Assembly (NCBI RefSeq): GCF_022843985.1
Contig: NZ_JALHMP010000006.1
Span: 124,001 to 188,000 of the forward strand
DNA length: 64,000 nt
Reading direction: 5' to 3'
Origin: Phreatobacter sp.
Lineage (GTDB): Bacteria; Pseudomonadota; Alphaproteobacteria; Rhizobiales; Phreatobacteraceae
Shown here one piece after another: positions 35,917-44,366 of the stretch. The notes below the pieces were generated by a model. It saw nothing but the letters and a program-made list of their open reading frames with translations. It searched no databases and was not told the DNA's origin. The position numbers were made by a program, and so were the translations under genes. Position 1 is the stretch's first letter. Every line of letters starts with the position of its first letter.

Positions 35917-36828
35917 ATGCGGCTCACAAGACGAACCCTGCTCGGCGCGACGGCCGGGCTGATCGCTGCGTCCCGGCCGGGCCACGCACAGATCGCCAAG
36001 GCTCGGATGGGGCGTGCCGAACTGTCGATCCTCACAGACGGCAGCATCACCCTCCCCGGAAGCCTCCTGGCACGAGACGCGCCGCGCGACGAGGTGTCGA
36101 GCCTGCTGACCGCGGCCGGCCTGCCCACCGACGAGGTGACCAACGGGCTCAATGTCCCGGTTGTCGCGTATGGCGAGGATCTCGTCATGTTCGATTCGGG
36201 GGCCGGCCGGAACTTCCTGCCGACGACCGGCCGACTGCCCGACTCGATGGAAAGCGCCGGCATCGACCCCGCGAAGGTCAAACATGTGCTGTTCACGCAT
36301 GCCCATCCCGACCATCTCTGGGGAGCACTCGACGATTTCGACACGCCGGCCTGTCCCAATGCCGTCTACCATCTGGCCCAGGCGGAATGGGACTTCTGGT
36401 TCGATCCGGGGGTCTTCTCGCGGCTGCCCGAGGATCGCCACGCCTTCGCCGCCGGTGCGCAGCGGGTGTTGAAGGCTCTCGAGCCGCAGCTCAAGCGCTT
36501 CCGGCCGGGTGACGAACCCGTTCCGGGCATCGCGGCGATCGACACAGCCGGGCACACGCCCGGCCATGTCTCTTTCGAGGTCAGGGTCGGCGGAGAGCCC
36601 TTCGTCGTGGTCGGCGATGCCCTCACCCATCCTGTCCTGTCCTTCGCGCGGCCGGACTGGACGGCCGGTTTCGACCAGGACGGACCGACAGCCGCAGCCA
36701 GCCGCCGCCGCCTCCTCGGCAAGCTCGTGTCGGACAAACTGCCGCTCGCGGCCTACCATCTGCCGCGCGGCGGGCTCGGCCGGGTCGAGCAGAGCGGCGC
36801 CGCCTACCGCTTCATCCCCGCGGCCTGA
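35917..36828 (+). CDS. Exported metallo-beta-lactamase-fold hydrolase
   Basis: A 303-residue MBL-fold protein. The N terminus RLTRRTLLGATAGLIAASRP resembles a Tat leader, so export in folded form is likely. Zinc ligands are in VLFTHAHPDHLWGAL (HxHxDH, residues 128-133), IDTAGHTPGHVSF and the later VVGDALTHP. The start at 35917 has GGGAGG six bases upstream. It ends 3 bases from the convergent soxT stop, and an operator-like repeat shared with the SQR promoter lies upstream, so it probably belongs to the sulfur regulon. MBL proteins occur in other sox clusters (SoxG/SoxH), but I cannot say which this matches. Confidence 0.85.
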   Translation: MRLTRRTLLGATAGLIAASRPGHAQIAKARMGRAELSILTDGSITLPGSLLARDAPRDEVSSLLTAAGLPTDEVTNGLNVPVVAYGEDLVMFDSGAGRNFLPTTGRLPDSMESAGIDPAKVKHVLFTHAHPDHLWGALDDFDTPACPNAVYHLAQAEWDFWFDPGVFSRLPEDRHAFAAGAQRVLKALEPQLKRFRPGDEPVPGIAAIDTAGHTPGHVSFEVRVGGEPFVVVGDALTHPVLSFARPDWTAGFDQDGPTAAASRRRLLGKLVSDKLPLAAYHLPRGGLGRVEQSGAAYRFIPAA

Positions 36829-36831
36829 GCA

Positions 36832-37941
36832 TCACTCGGCGGCGGACCGGCGACGGTCGGACCGGCGCAGGAGGGCCCTCAGCCATTCCAGCATCGATCC
36901 TTCGAGCAGGATTGCGATGCCGATCCGCGCGCCGAGAACCATGCCGATCACCGCCACCGGCCAGGAAACCGCCAGCAACGAGCCGGCGGTGAGGCCCTGG
37001 CCGATCGTGCAGCCGCCGGCGAGCACGCCGCCTAGGCCCATGCAAACGGCACCTGTCAGGTGACGGCGCATTTCCCGCTGGTCATCGAAAGCCTCCCAGC
37101 GGAACTCGCGGGCCAGGATCGCCGCTGCCGCCGAGCCGACGATGACTCCGAAGACGCTCATGACGCCGAAGTCGAGGAGGAGGCCCTCCCCTGTAGCGAG
37201 GGCAAACAGGGCGCGCGCCACTGGCGCCACGAATGTCAGGCTCTGCACCCGGATCTGCTCGGCGAAGGGGTCGGCCAGGGGACCGGTCACCGCCCAGCCG
37301 ACAACGACGCCGAGGCCGAGGGTGACGGACGCGGTGAGGAGGCGGGGCGACCGGCGCAGGCGCGCGTCGGCCAGCGCCGCTGCGATGAGGACAATCACGA
37401 TCAGCGGTCCGAGGAACTGGCCCGCAGGCGGGCCGATCCAGCCATCGATGAGTGCGGGATAGGAGCCGATTGCACCCGTAGGCAGGGAGATGGCCACCGA
37501 CTCGATGGTACCGATGCGCAGGCCGGCGAGGATGCCGCGCAGCACGGCATAGGCGAGGACCGCGAAGATCAGCAGTGTCACCAGGCTGCGCAGGTCACCC
37601 GTCCCAAGGCGCACCAGCGAGCCGAAGGCGCAGGTGCCAACCAGCGCCATGCCGAGCCCGAACAGGATCGCGCCGGCCAGCGTACCGGCGAGCGCGAGGC
37701 GGGCGGGTACATAGGTGGTGGTTCCCGGGTCGAAGCCGAGAACAAGGACCAGCGCCTGCACGCCAAGGATCGCGAGCGCGAGTGACAGACCGAAAGCCCG
37801 CAGCCGCCGCCAGTTGCCGCCAACCAGCCCGTCCTCGACCGCTCCGAATGTGCAGAGTTTCGCCCGCTGGACGGTGAAGCCGCAGGCGAGGCCGACGGCG
37901 AGACCGGTCAGCCCCACGGTGATGGCCGCAAGTCCTTGCAT
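36832..37941 (-). CDS. soxT: YeeE/YedE-type sulfur-compound transporter (SoxT-like)
   Basis: A 369-residue membrane protein with two YeeE/YedE repeat units and about 10 or more hydrophobic helices. Conserved cysteine motifs are QRAKLCTFGAVED, LVGTCAFGSLVRLGTGD and LAGGCTIGQGLTAGS, the pattern seen in TsuA/SoxT proteins where thiols guide thiosulfate or other sulfur species across the membrane. The ATG at 37941 has GGGAGG just upstream; the GTG four codons earlier is less likely. It begins 39 bases after soxR and ends the soxA-X-S-R-T operon. Confidence 0.9.
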   Translation of the reverse strand: MQGLAAITVGLTGLAVGLACGFTVQRAKLCTFGAVEDGLVGGNWRRLRAFGLSLALAILGVQALVLVLGFDPGTTTYVPARLALAGTLAGAILFGLGMALVGTCAFGSLVRLGTGDLRSLVTLLIFAVLAYAVLRGILAGLRIGTIESVAISLPTGAIGSYPALIDGWIGPPAGQFLGPLIVIVLIAAALADARLRRSPRLLTASVTLGLGVVVGWAVTGPLADPFAEQIRVQSLTFVAPVARALFALATGEGLLLDFGVMSVFGVIVGSAAAAILAREFRWEAFDDQREMRRHLTGAVCMGLGGVLAGGCTIGQGLTAGSLLAVSWPVAVIGMVLGARIGIAILLEGSMLEWLRALLRRSDRRRSAAE

Positions 37942-37980
37942 CCATCCTCCCACGGGCGCGTGGCGACGGCGCCCTTGTCG

Positions 37981-38385
37981 TTAGGGTGCGCCCGGTGTTC
38001 CGGGTCGGCACAACGCAGCCTTCGCGCCGCTGTTGCAGAAGATATCGTAGACGACGCGGATCACCTGCCGAACATTTTCATTGGCGAGGCTGTAATAGAC
38101 TGAGGTGCCCTCGCGCCGCGTCGTCACGAAACCGTCGAAGCGCAACCGGGCCAGTTGCTGCGACACCGTTGGCTGGCGCAGCGACAGAATCGTCTCAAGT
38201 TCGCCGACAGAGCGTTCCTTCTCGGCGATCAGGCAAAGCAGCAGCAGCCGGCTCTCATGCGCGAGCGCCTTGAGAAAATCGCTGGCGTCACGCGCGTTCC
38301 GCATGAGCTGTTCGAGTTCGACGGAGTATTCCTCGCCGTCGCGCAATGCGTCTTCGATCGATTTCGGGACGATCGTCTCGTTCAT
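37981..38385 (-). CDS. soxR: ArsR-family persulfide-sensing repressor (SoxR/SqrR/BigR type)
   Basis: A 134-residue winged-helix repressor. The DNA-binding helix is SVGELETILSLRQPTVSQQL and the wing includes TTRREGTSVYYSLAN. Cys51 (in SRLLLLCLIAEK) and Cys117 (in VVYDIFCNS) occupy the two positions that form a tetrasulfide or disulfide bridge in SqrR and BigR when persulfides appear; a third cysteine (126) is near the C terminus. It is predicted to repress sox and sqr genes until reduced sulfur is present. Its start overlaps the soxS stop in an ATGA arrangement. It is unrelated to the SoxR of superoxide response. Confidence 0.92.
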   Translation of the reverse strand: MNETIVPKSIEDALRDGEEYSVELEQLMRNARDASDFLKALAHESRLLLLCLIAEKERSVGELETILSLRQPTVSQQLARLRFDGFVTTRREGTSVYYSLANENVRQVIRVVYDIFCNSGAKAALCRPGTPGAP

Positions 38386-38789
38386 CCTGGCCTTCCCTGC
38401 GCCGGCATCGACGGCGCCGCGGACCCGGCCCGTTCGCGATGATCACGAACCATTTTGGTCAACAAGCCCCAGAACGTCGACGCGTCAATATAGCCGATCA
38501 AGCGCCCGATCTCGCGGCCCTCGTGCATGAGGACGAAAGTGGGCGAGTAGTGGACAGGCAACTTGAGTGCCAATCCCTCGGGCTGCCCCCGGTCCATGTT
38601 GATGCGGCGGAGAGGAGCCAGACGCCCCTCTTCCGACGCTTCATAGGCGGGAGCAACCTCCCGGTTCCAGCGGACACACCAGGGGCATCCCGCCCGCTCG
38701 AACATCAGCAGTTCGAGCGACCGAGCGGGACTTGCAGCCGTTCCGACCGCAAGCGATGCCAACAGGATGAGCCAGTGGAACAGGCGCAT
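38382..38789 (-). CDS. soxS: SoxS-like periplasmic thioredoxin
   Basis: A 135-residue exported thioredoxin-fold protein. A signal peptide (WLILLASLAVGTAASPARS) precedes a short thioredoxin domain with the redox motif CPWC at residues 35-38, and the cis-proline region VHYSPTFVLMHEG. SoxS in Paracoccus-type clusters keeps the SoxY carrier cysteine reduced and so reactivates SoxYZ. It follows soxX by 13 bases and overlaps soxR by 4. No SoxV/CcdA-type membrane electron donor is encoded in this window. Confidence 0.88.
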   Translation of the reverse strand: MRLFHWLILLASLAVGTAASPARSLELLMFERAGCPWCVRWNREVAPAYEASEEGRLAPLRRINMDRGQPEGLALKLPVHYSPTFVLMHEGREIGRLIGYIDASTFWGLLTKMVRDHRERAGSAAPSMPAQGRPG

Positions 38790-38802
38790 GAGCGGGTCTC
38801 GA

Positions 38803-39438
38803 TCAGGGCTGGTTTACCGGCGACTGCCGGTCGAACAGATAGGCCAGGACGTCCTTAATCTGCTCGATGGTCAACACCTTCGAAGAGCCGAACCGGGGCA
38901 TGTTCGAACAGGCCACCGCCGCCTGGGCGTTGAAGATCTTGATATAGGCGTCGCGGATCAGTTCCGGGTCATAGTTCCGCTCGCGTCCGTAACCGGCGAG
39001 GCTGGGCCCGAGCGTCCCGAAGCTGACCTCCTTGGGGCTCATCTGGTGGCAGGCATAGCAATTGCCACCGGCAACCGTCCCTGCCGGATCGGAGAACTGG
39101 AAGCCTCGGCCATTGTTCGCGACCTGGAAGCCCTTCCGCCAGTCACCGAGGAAGTTGCCGTCCGGCGGCAGCACGACGCTCGCGCGCTCGCGCGCCTGGA
39201 TGGCCTCTGCCTCGGCGCCGGAAACCTGGTTGCGACGGTCGGTGCAGGTGCGCTGGGTGTCGTCGAGCACGGCCCGAGCCCGCCATTCCGGCGAGACGCG
39301 GGTGAACATGCCGTCGATCAGCGCATCGACCTTGGCCGGATCGACCGGCGGACGATCCTGCGCGTCGACCGATGTGACGGTCAGGGCGATACCGCAAACG
39401 AGCAGTGTGCGGATCAGTTTCGATGAGAACGAGACCAT
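38803..39438 (-). CDS. soxX: Sulfur-oxidation cytochrome SoxX
   Basis: A 211-residue periplasmic c-type cytochrome, the small subunit of SoxAX that links thiosulfate oxidatively to the SoxY cysteine. A signal peptide runs to about VDAQ; the single haem motif CYACH is at residues 127-131 and a likely methionine ligand is in AVACSNMPRFGSSKVL. It is longer than minimal SoxX because about 100 residues precede the haem domain. The start at 39438 (MVSFSSKLIRTLL) was chosen because it begins a signal peptide; the open extension overlaps soxA. It follows soxA by 13 bases. Confidence 0.94.
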   Translation of the reverse strand: MVSFSSKLIRTLLVCGIALTVTSVDAQDRPPVDPAKVDALIDGMFTRVSPEWRARAVLDDTQRTCTDRRNQVSGAEAEAIQARERASVVLPPDGNFLGDWRKGFQVANNGRGFQFSDPAGTVAGGNCYACHQMSPKEVSFGTLGPSLAGYGRERNYDPELIRDAYIKIFNAQAAVACSNMPRFGSSKVLTIEQIKDVLAYLFDRQSPVNQP

Positions 39439-39451
39439 TGGGGGCCTCCTA

Positions 39452-40282
39452 TCAGCGCTTGATGGAGGGAACGGTGATCTCACCGCCCGCCGCCTGGACA
39501 TTGAGGAACATCTGGAGAGCCGTCAGGCCGTCCGAGGCATAGGCCGGCTCCGGCCAGCGCTGCTGGCGGAAGCAGTCCCAAAGACGGTGCTGCATGGTCC
39601 TGAGCGCGCTCTGCGAGACGCGATAGGTCGGCCAGGACCCCATCGTCTCCTGTGCCTGTTTGCCGGGCGTCGAGAAATCCGGCAAGCCTTGCAGGCGGAT
39701 CCGCTTGCCCGGCTCGGCGTGGCAGGTGGCGCAGGAGAAGTCCAGGACGCCGGCGCGCCGGTAGAACAGCGCCTCTCCCATCGCCGTCATCTCCCGCTCA
39801 CGCGGATGGGCATTCTGCGGCTGGATCGGCGTGCCATTTGACTTGTTGGCGATGAAAGCGACCAGATCCTCCATGTCGGAGGCCCGTCCCGGACCGGAAA
39901 AGCGGCGACGAATTACGTCGGCCGTGTCGAGACCCTGGATTTTCTCCATGCACCATAAGAGCCGTTGTTCGAGGTCCATGACCCGATCCGCATCGGCAAA
40001 GTAGCGCGGCAGCTTGGCATAGGCCCCCTCGAGCTTGCCGGGCCCCTCGCCAAGGTCGCAGGCCTCCAGTGACACCGCCTTGGTGCCGCGCGCCTGTGCC
40101 CACAGAACTTCGCCGCGGTCCACTGCCAGATATCCGGGATTGGCCATCGGATCGTTGATCATGGCCCGGTAGCGTTCGATTTCCCGCTCGCTCTCGTCCT
40201 GCGTCTGCGCCATGGCTCCCATGAGACCGGCGCAGGTGGCAGCCGCCACGACAAGGGCGATTAACCTCCCCATTCGATTCAT
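39452..40282 (-). CDS. soxA: L-cysteine S-thiosulfotransferase SoxA (monohaem)
   Basis: A 276-residue periplasmic cytochrome, the catalytic subunit of SoxAX. The one haem motif is CATCH at 184-188. The active-site cysteine, which carries the persulfide haem ligand, is Cys237 in [15 protein letters not shown]. The N-terminal domain keeps the structural cysteines 75 (LEACDLGEG) and 111 (LLWCMEKIQ) but has no CxxCH, so this is the monohaem SoxA type. The signal peptide ends near GAMAQ. The start at 40282 ([12 protein letters not shown]) has AGGAGACA upstream. It heads the left-going sox operon. Confidence 0.94.
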   Translation of the reverse strand: MNRMGRLIALVVAAATCAGLMGAMAQTQDESEREIERYRAMINDPMANPGYLAVDRGEVLWAQARGTKAVSLEACDLGEGPGKLEGAYAKLPRYFADADRVMDLEQRLLWCMEKIQGLDTADVIRRRFSGPGRASDMEDLVAFIANKSNGTPIQPQNAHPREREMTAMGEALFYRRAGVLDFSCATCHAEPGKRIRLQGLPDFSTPGKQAQETMGSWPTYRVSQSALRTMQHRLWDCFRQQRWPEPAYASDGLTALQMFLNVQAAGGEITVPSIKR

Positions 40283-40479
40283 GATTGTCTCCTTCGGCTT
40301 CGTCCCTGGCCGCCCTCTGGCGGGGCGATCCGTAAGGCTTCGTCTTTCGCGCTTTACATTCACGAAAAACTATATTCCTATATGTCGAAGCTTGCAGGTG
40401 CGACCTGCGGCGTCAAGAAGAAGATCGAGCGGTTCCGCAAGAGAGCCGGCGCAGGTTGGAAACCACGAAGGAGGTCCCC
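40283..40479. promoter_or_regulatory. Divergent soxA / soxY control region
   Basis: A 197-base gap with both sox promoters. An AT-rich block at 40351-40385 stands out from the GC-rich surroundings. In it, ATATTC at 40372-40377 faces GAAG at 40387-40390 with nine bases between, a degenerate relative of the ATTC-N8-GAAT repeat at 52439. A second TTC/GAA pair (CATTCACGAA) lies at 40357-40366. It is a likely SoxR operator region, but the exact boxes are uncertain. A near-perfect AAGGAGGT ribosome-binding site ends 5 bases before soxY. Confidence 0.55.
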
Positions 40480-40944
40480 ATGGCGGGTCCAGTCGTCTAT
40501 CGGACGAGACGCAGCGTGCTGCATATGGCAGCCCTTGCCGCCGCAGCATCCGTCATCGCGCCGCGCTTGTCGAAGGCCGATGCCAAGGCGGTCGAGGCGG
40601 AAATCAAGAAGCTCTATGACGGCAAGACCATCGCCGATGGCCGGGTCAAGCTTGACGTTCCCCAGATCGCCGAGAACGGCCTCGTGGTTCCCATCACGGT
40701 CGACGTCGAAAGCCCGATGACCGAGCAGAACTACGTCAAGGCCGTGCACGTCTATGCTGACGGCAACCCCCTGCCCGGCGTCTTCACCTTCCGCTTCTCG
40801 CCGCTTTCGGGACGGGCTTCGGCCTCCACCCGCATGCGCCTGGCGCAGACGCAGAACATTGTCGCGGTCGCCGAGATGTCGGACGGATCGCTGTTCACCA
40901 CCAAGGCCGAGGTGAAGGTCACCATCGGCGGTTGCGGCGGCTGA
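40480..40944 (+). CDS. soxY: Thiosulfate carrier protein SoxY
   Basis: A 154-residue periplasmic carrier. The N terminus carries a Tat-type leader (YRTRRSVLHMAALAAAASV). The C terminus ends VTIGGCGG, the swinging-arm GGCGG motif whose cysteine carries sulfur intermediates through the Sox cycle. The start at 40480 is fixed by the AAGGAGGT Shine-Dalgarno sequence 5 bases upstream. Its partner soxZ begins 14 bases downstream. First gene of the right-going operon. Confidence 0.96.
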   Translation: MAGPVVYRTRRSVLHMAALAAAASVIAPRLSKADAKAVEAEIKKLYDGKTIADGRVKLDVPQIAENGLVVPITVDVESPMTEQNYVKAVHVYADGNPLPGVFTFRFSPLSGRASASTRMRLAQTQNIVAVAEMSDGSLFTTKAEVKVTIGGCGG

Positions 40945-40958
40945 GGGAGGATAGAACC

Positions 40959-41288
40959 ATGGCAACGAGACCCACCCCCCGCGTTCGCGTGCCCGGCAAC
41001 ATCAAGGCCGGCGATGCCGTCGAGGTGAAGACGCTCATTTCTCACGAGATGGAGAGCGGCCAGCGCCGCGGCCAGGACGGCAAGCCGATCCCGCGCAAGA
41101 TCATCAATCGTTTCACGGCGACGTTCAACGGCAAGCCGGTCTTCGAGGCCGACTGGCATGCCGCGATCTCCGCCAATCCCTACCAGTCCTTCTTCTTCAG
41201 GCCGTCGGAAAACGGCGAGCTGAAGATGGTCTGGAAGGACGATGACGGCTCGGAATATACGGCGACCAGCCGCATCACCGTGAGCTGA
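40959..41288 (+). CDS. soxZ: Thiosulfate carrier partner SoxZ
   Basis: A 109-residue immunoglobulin-like beta-sandwich protein without a signal peptide, which is normal for SoxZ because it travels across the membrane bound to Tat-exported SoxY. Typical segments are RVRVPGNIKAGDAVEVKTLI, SHEMESGQRR and NPYQSFFFRPSENGELKMVW. The start at 40959 has GGGAGG nine bases upstream. It lies between soxY and soxB. Confidence 0.96.
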   Translation: MATRPTPRVRVPGNIKAGDAVEVKTLISHEMESGQRRGQDGKPIPRKIINRFTATFNGKPVFEADWHAAISANPYQSFFFRPSENGELKMVWKDDDGSEYTATSRITVS

Positions 41289-41347
41289 GGCAAGGGCCGG
41301 GCGCCGCCGGCGCCCGCGCAGCCTCCTTCAAGCGACAGGACATTCCC

Positions 41348-43045
41348 ATGATCTCGCGCAGGCACTTCCTGCATGCGACGGCGGCTGCCCATGCCCTGGC
41401 GGTGGCTTCGGGTCTCGGCCCGCTCGGTCGCGCCGCGGCCCAGCAGCGCCTGTCGGAGCAGGACATTCTCCGGTTCGAGCCTCTCGGTCAGGTGACGATC
41501 CTTCATGTGACCGATATCCACGCCCAGCTGGTGCCGCTCTATTTCCGCGAGCCGTCGATCAACCTCGGAGTCGGCCCCGCCAAGGGCAAGCCGCCGCACC
41601 TCACCGACCAGGCCTTCCGCGACTTCTTCAAGATCGCCGGCGGAACGGCCGAAGCCCATGCCCTCACCTCTGACGACTTCACCGCACTGGCCCGCACATA
41701 CGGCCGGATGGGAGGCATGGACCGGGTGTCGCGGCTGATCTCGGCCATACGGGCCGAGCGCGGGGCAGACAAGGTCCTCCTGCTCGACGGCGGCGACACG
41801 TGGCAGGGGTCATGGACAGCGCTGCAGACCCGAGGCGACGACATGGTCCAGGTGATGAACGCCCTCGGCGTCGAGGCCATGACCTCGCACTGGGAGTTCA
41901 CCTATGGCGAGGACCGCGTCAAGGAACTCGCGGAAAAGTCGAAGGCGGCCTTCCTGGCGCAGAACGTGCGCGACAACGAATGGCAGGAAGCGGTGTTCGA
42001 GCCGCGCAAGACCTTCGAGAAGGGCGGCGCGAAGATCGCCGTCATAGGTCAGGCCTTTCCGCGCACGCCGATCGCCAATCCCCGCTGGATGATCCCGAAA
42101 TGGGAGTTCGGCCTGCGCGAGGAGGATATCCAGAAACAGGTCGACGAAGCGCGCGCCGAAGGCGCCGATGTCGTGGTCCTGCTGTCCCACAACGGCTTCG
42201 ACGTCGACGCCAAACTCGCCACGCGGGTGAACGGGATCGACGTGATCCTGACCGCCCATACCCACGACGCCATGCCGGGCGTGGTGACTGCCGGCAGGAC
42301 CATCCTCGTCGCCAGTGGCTCGCACGGCAAGTTCGTGTCCCGCCTCGACCTCGACATCCGCGACAAGAAGGTCACCGGGTACCGCTACAAGCTCCTACCG
42401 GTCTTCTCCGACGCCATCACCCCCGATCCGTCCATGGCCGGGCTCGTCCACACCATCCGCAAGCCCTTCGCAACAGAACTTGCCCAGGAGATCGGCCGGA
42501 CGGACAGCCTTCTGTTCAGGCGCGGCAATTTCAACGGCACGTTCGACGATCTGATCGCCCAGGCGATGCTGGCCGAACGCGATGCGGAGATCGCGCTCAC
42601 GCCGGGCTTCCGCTGGGGCGGGACGCTGCTGCCCGGCGACGCCATCACCTTCGACGCCATCGCCAATGCCACCGCGATCACCTATCCGGCCTGTTACCGG
42701 ATGGAGATGACGGGCGCCCAACTCAAGGACGTCCTTGAGGACGTTGCCGACAACATCTTTCATCCCGATCCCTATTTCCAGGGCGGCGGCGACATGGTGC
42801 GGGTAGGCGGCGTTGGCTACGCCATCGACGTCTCCGCCCCGATGGGCCGGCGGATTTCCGACCTCACCCTTCTCAAGAGCGGCCGGCCGCTGGAAGCCTC
42901 CAGGCCCTACACCGTCGCCGGCTGGGCGAGCGTCAACCAGGGGACCCAGGGTCCGCCGATCTGGGACGTGGTGAAGGCCCATGTGGCGCGGCACAAGACC
43001 GTGCGCATCGAACCCAACTCCGCCGTGAAGGTCACCGGAGCATGA
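41348..43045 (+). CDS. soxB: Thiosulfohydrolase SoxB
   Basis: A 565-residue dimanganese hydrolase of the 5'-nucleotidase/metallophosphatase fold that releases sulfate from the SoxY-bound sulfonate. A Tat leader (SRRHFLHATAAAHALAVAS) is followed by metal-site motifs HVTDIHAQLVPLYFREPS (residues 53-70), LLDGGDTWQGSWTALQTRGD, SHNGFDVDAKL and LTAHTHDAMPG. The C-terminal nucleotidase domain is complete. The start at 41348 has AGGA 8 bases upstream. Confidence 0.97.
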   Translation: MISRRHFLHATAAAHALAVASGLGPLGRAAAQQRLSEQDILRFEPLGQVTILHVTDIHAQLVPLYFREPSINLGVGPAKGKPPHLTDQAFRDFFKIAGGTAEAHALTSDDFTALARTYGRMGGMDRVSRLISAIRAERGADKVLLLDGGDTWQGSWTALQTRGDDMVQVMNALGVEAMTSHWEFTYGEDRVKELAEKSKAAFLAQNVRDNEWQEAVFEPRKTFEKGGAKIAVIGQAFPRTPIANPRWMIPKWEFGLREEDIQKQVDEARAEGADVVVLLSHNGFDVDAKLATRVNGIDVILTAHTHDAMPGVVTAGRTILVASGSHGKFVSRLDLDIRDKKVTGYRYKLLPVFSDAITPDPSMAGLVHTIRKPFATELAQEIGRTDSLLFRRGNFNGTFDDLIAQAMLAERDAEIALTPGFRWGGTLLPGDAITFDAIANATAITYPACYRMEMTGAQLKDVLEDVADNIFHPDPYFQGGGDMVRVGGVGYAIDVSAPMGRRISDLTLLKSGRPLEASRPYTVAGWASVNQGTQGPPIWDVVKAHVARHKTVRIEPNSAVKVTGA

Positions 43046-43073
43046 CCAGGACACCATCCCCCAGGAGAACGCC

Positions 43074-44366
43074 ATGACGGAAACCGGCATGACGCGCGAG
43101 ACGGCGCGGTTGAACCGGCGAGGCTTCCTCGGTGCCGCCGGCCTGGCAGGCGCCGGCCTCGCCTCTGCAGCGACCGGCGTGAGGGCCGCTCCGCCCGCAA
43201 CACCGGACCCGCTCATCACCGATGTCCAGGACTGGGCACGGGTGCTCGGCGACGGCGTTCAGGCCCGGCCATATGGCTCGCCCTCGCAGTTCGAGAAACA
43301 TGTGGTGCGCCGCGACGTCGAATGGCTGACTGCGAGCCGCGAATCCTCGGTCAATTTCACGCCGTTGCACGAACTTGACGGCATCATCACGCCGTCCGGC
43401 CTCTGCTTCGAACGCCACCACGGCGGGATCGCCGAAATCGATCCGAACAAGCACCGACTGATGATCAATGGCCTCGTCGACAAGCCAATGGTCTTTACCG
43501 TCGAGGACCTGAAGCGCTTTCCCGGTCGTCAGAACCACGCCTATTTCCTCGAATGCGCCGCCAATTCCGGCATGGAATGGCGCGGTGCCCAGCTTAACGG
43601 CTGCCAGTTCACCCATGGCATGGTGCACAATGTCTGGTACGCCGGCATTCCGCTGAAGACCCTTCTGGACGAGGCGGGGGTCAAGACCAACGCGAAATGG
43701 CTGTTGGCCGAGGGCGCCGATTCCTCCGCCATGACACGCTCCATCCCGCTGGAGAAAGGTCTTAAGGACTGTCTGGTCGTCTGGTCGATGAACGGCGAGA
43801 TGCTGCGGCCCGAGCAGGGTTACCCCTTGCGCCTGGTCGTTCCCGGCTGGGAAGGCAATATGTGGGTCAAGTGGCTGCGCCGGATCGAGGTCGGCGACCA
43901 GCCCTGGCATCACCGCGAAGAGACGTCGAAATACACCGACCTTCTCGCCGACGGGCGCTCCCGCCGCTTCACCTTCATCATGGACGCCAAATCCGTGGTG
44001 ACGAACCCCTCGCCCCAGGCCCCGCTCAAACACAAGGGGCCCAACGTCCTCAGCGGGCTCGCATGGTCCGGCCGCGGCAAGATCGGCCGGGTCGACGTCT
44101 CCATGGACGGTGGCCGCAACTGGCAAACGGCACGGATCGACGGGCCGGTCCTGCCCATGTCCCTGACCCGGTTCTATGTCGACTTCGACTGGAACGGCCA
44201 GGAACTGATGATCCAGTCCCGCGCCATCGACGAGACGGGCTATGTCCAGCCCACCAAGGACGAGTTGCGCAAGATCCGAGGCGTCAACTCCATCTATCAC
44301 AACAACGGCATCCAGACCTGGCTGGTCCGCGCCAATGGGGAGACCGAAAATGTCGAGATCGGCTAA
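43074..44366 (+). CDS. soxC: Sulfane dehydrogenase molybdenum subunit SoxC
   Basis: A 430-residue molybdopterin protein of the sulfite-oxidase fold that oxidises the SoxY-bound sulfane sulfur together with SoxD. A Tat leader (LNRRGFLGAAGLAGAGLA) precedes the Mo-cofactor domain; the Mo-ligand cysteine is Cys161 in FLECAANSGMEWRG, and CFERHHGGIAEIDP is a SoxC signature. The C-terminal dimerisation domain (MNGEMLRPEQGYPLRLVVPG onwards) is present. AGGAG lies 7 bases before the start. The last 17 bases overlap soxD. Its presence implies complete oxidation of thiosulfate to sulfate without sulfur globules. Confidence 0.96.
   Translation: MTETGMTRETARLNRRGFLGAAGLAGAGLASAATGVRAAPPATPDPLITDVQDWARVLGDGVQARPYGSPSQFEKHVVRRDVEWLTASRESSVNFTPLHELDGIITPSGLCFERHHGGIAEIDPNKHRLMINGLVDKPMVFTVEDLKRFPGRQNHAYFLECAANSGMEWRGAQLNGCQFTHGMVHNVWYAGIPLKTLLDEAGVKTNAKWLLAEGADSSAMTRSIPLEKGLKDCLVVWSMNGEMLRPEQGYPLRLVVPGWEGNMWVKWLRRIEVGDQPWHHREETSKYTDLLADGRSRRFTFIMDAKSVVTNPSPQAPLKHKGPNVLSGLAWSGRGKIGRVDVSMDGGRNWQTARIDGPVLPMSLTRFYVDFDWNGQELMIQSRAIDETGYVQPTKDELRKIRGVNSIYHNNGIQTWLVRANGETENVEIG

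Noticed and set aside
44350-44366. Possible frameshift at the soxC/soxD junction
   Set aside because: Both reading frames are complete. soxC ends normally and soxD has its own ribosome-binding site, so this is an ordinary 17-base overlap.
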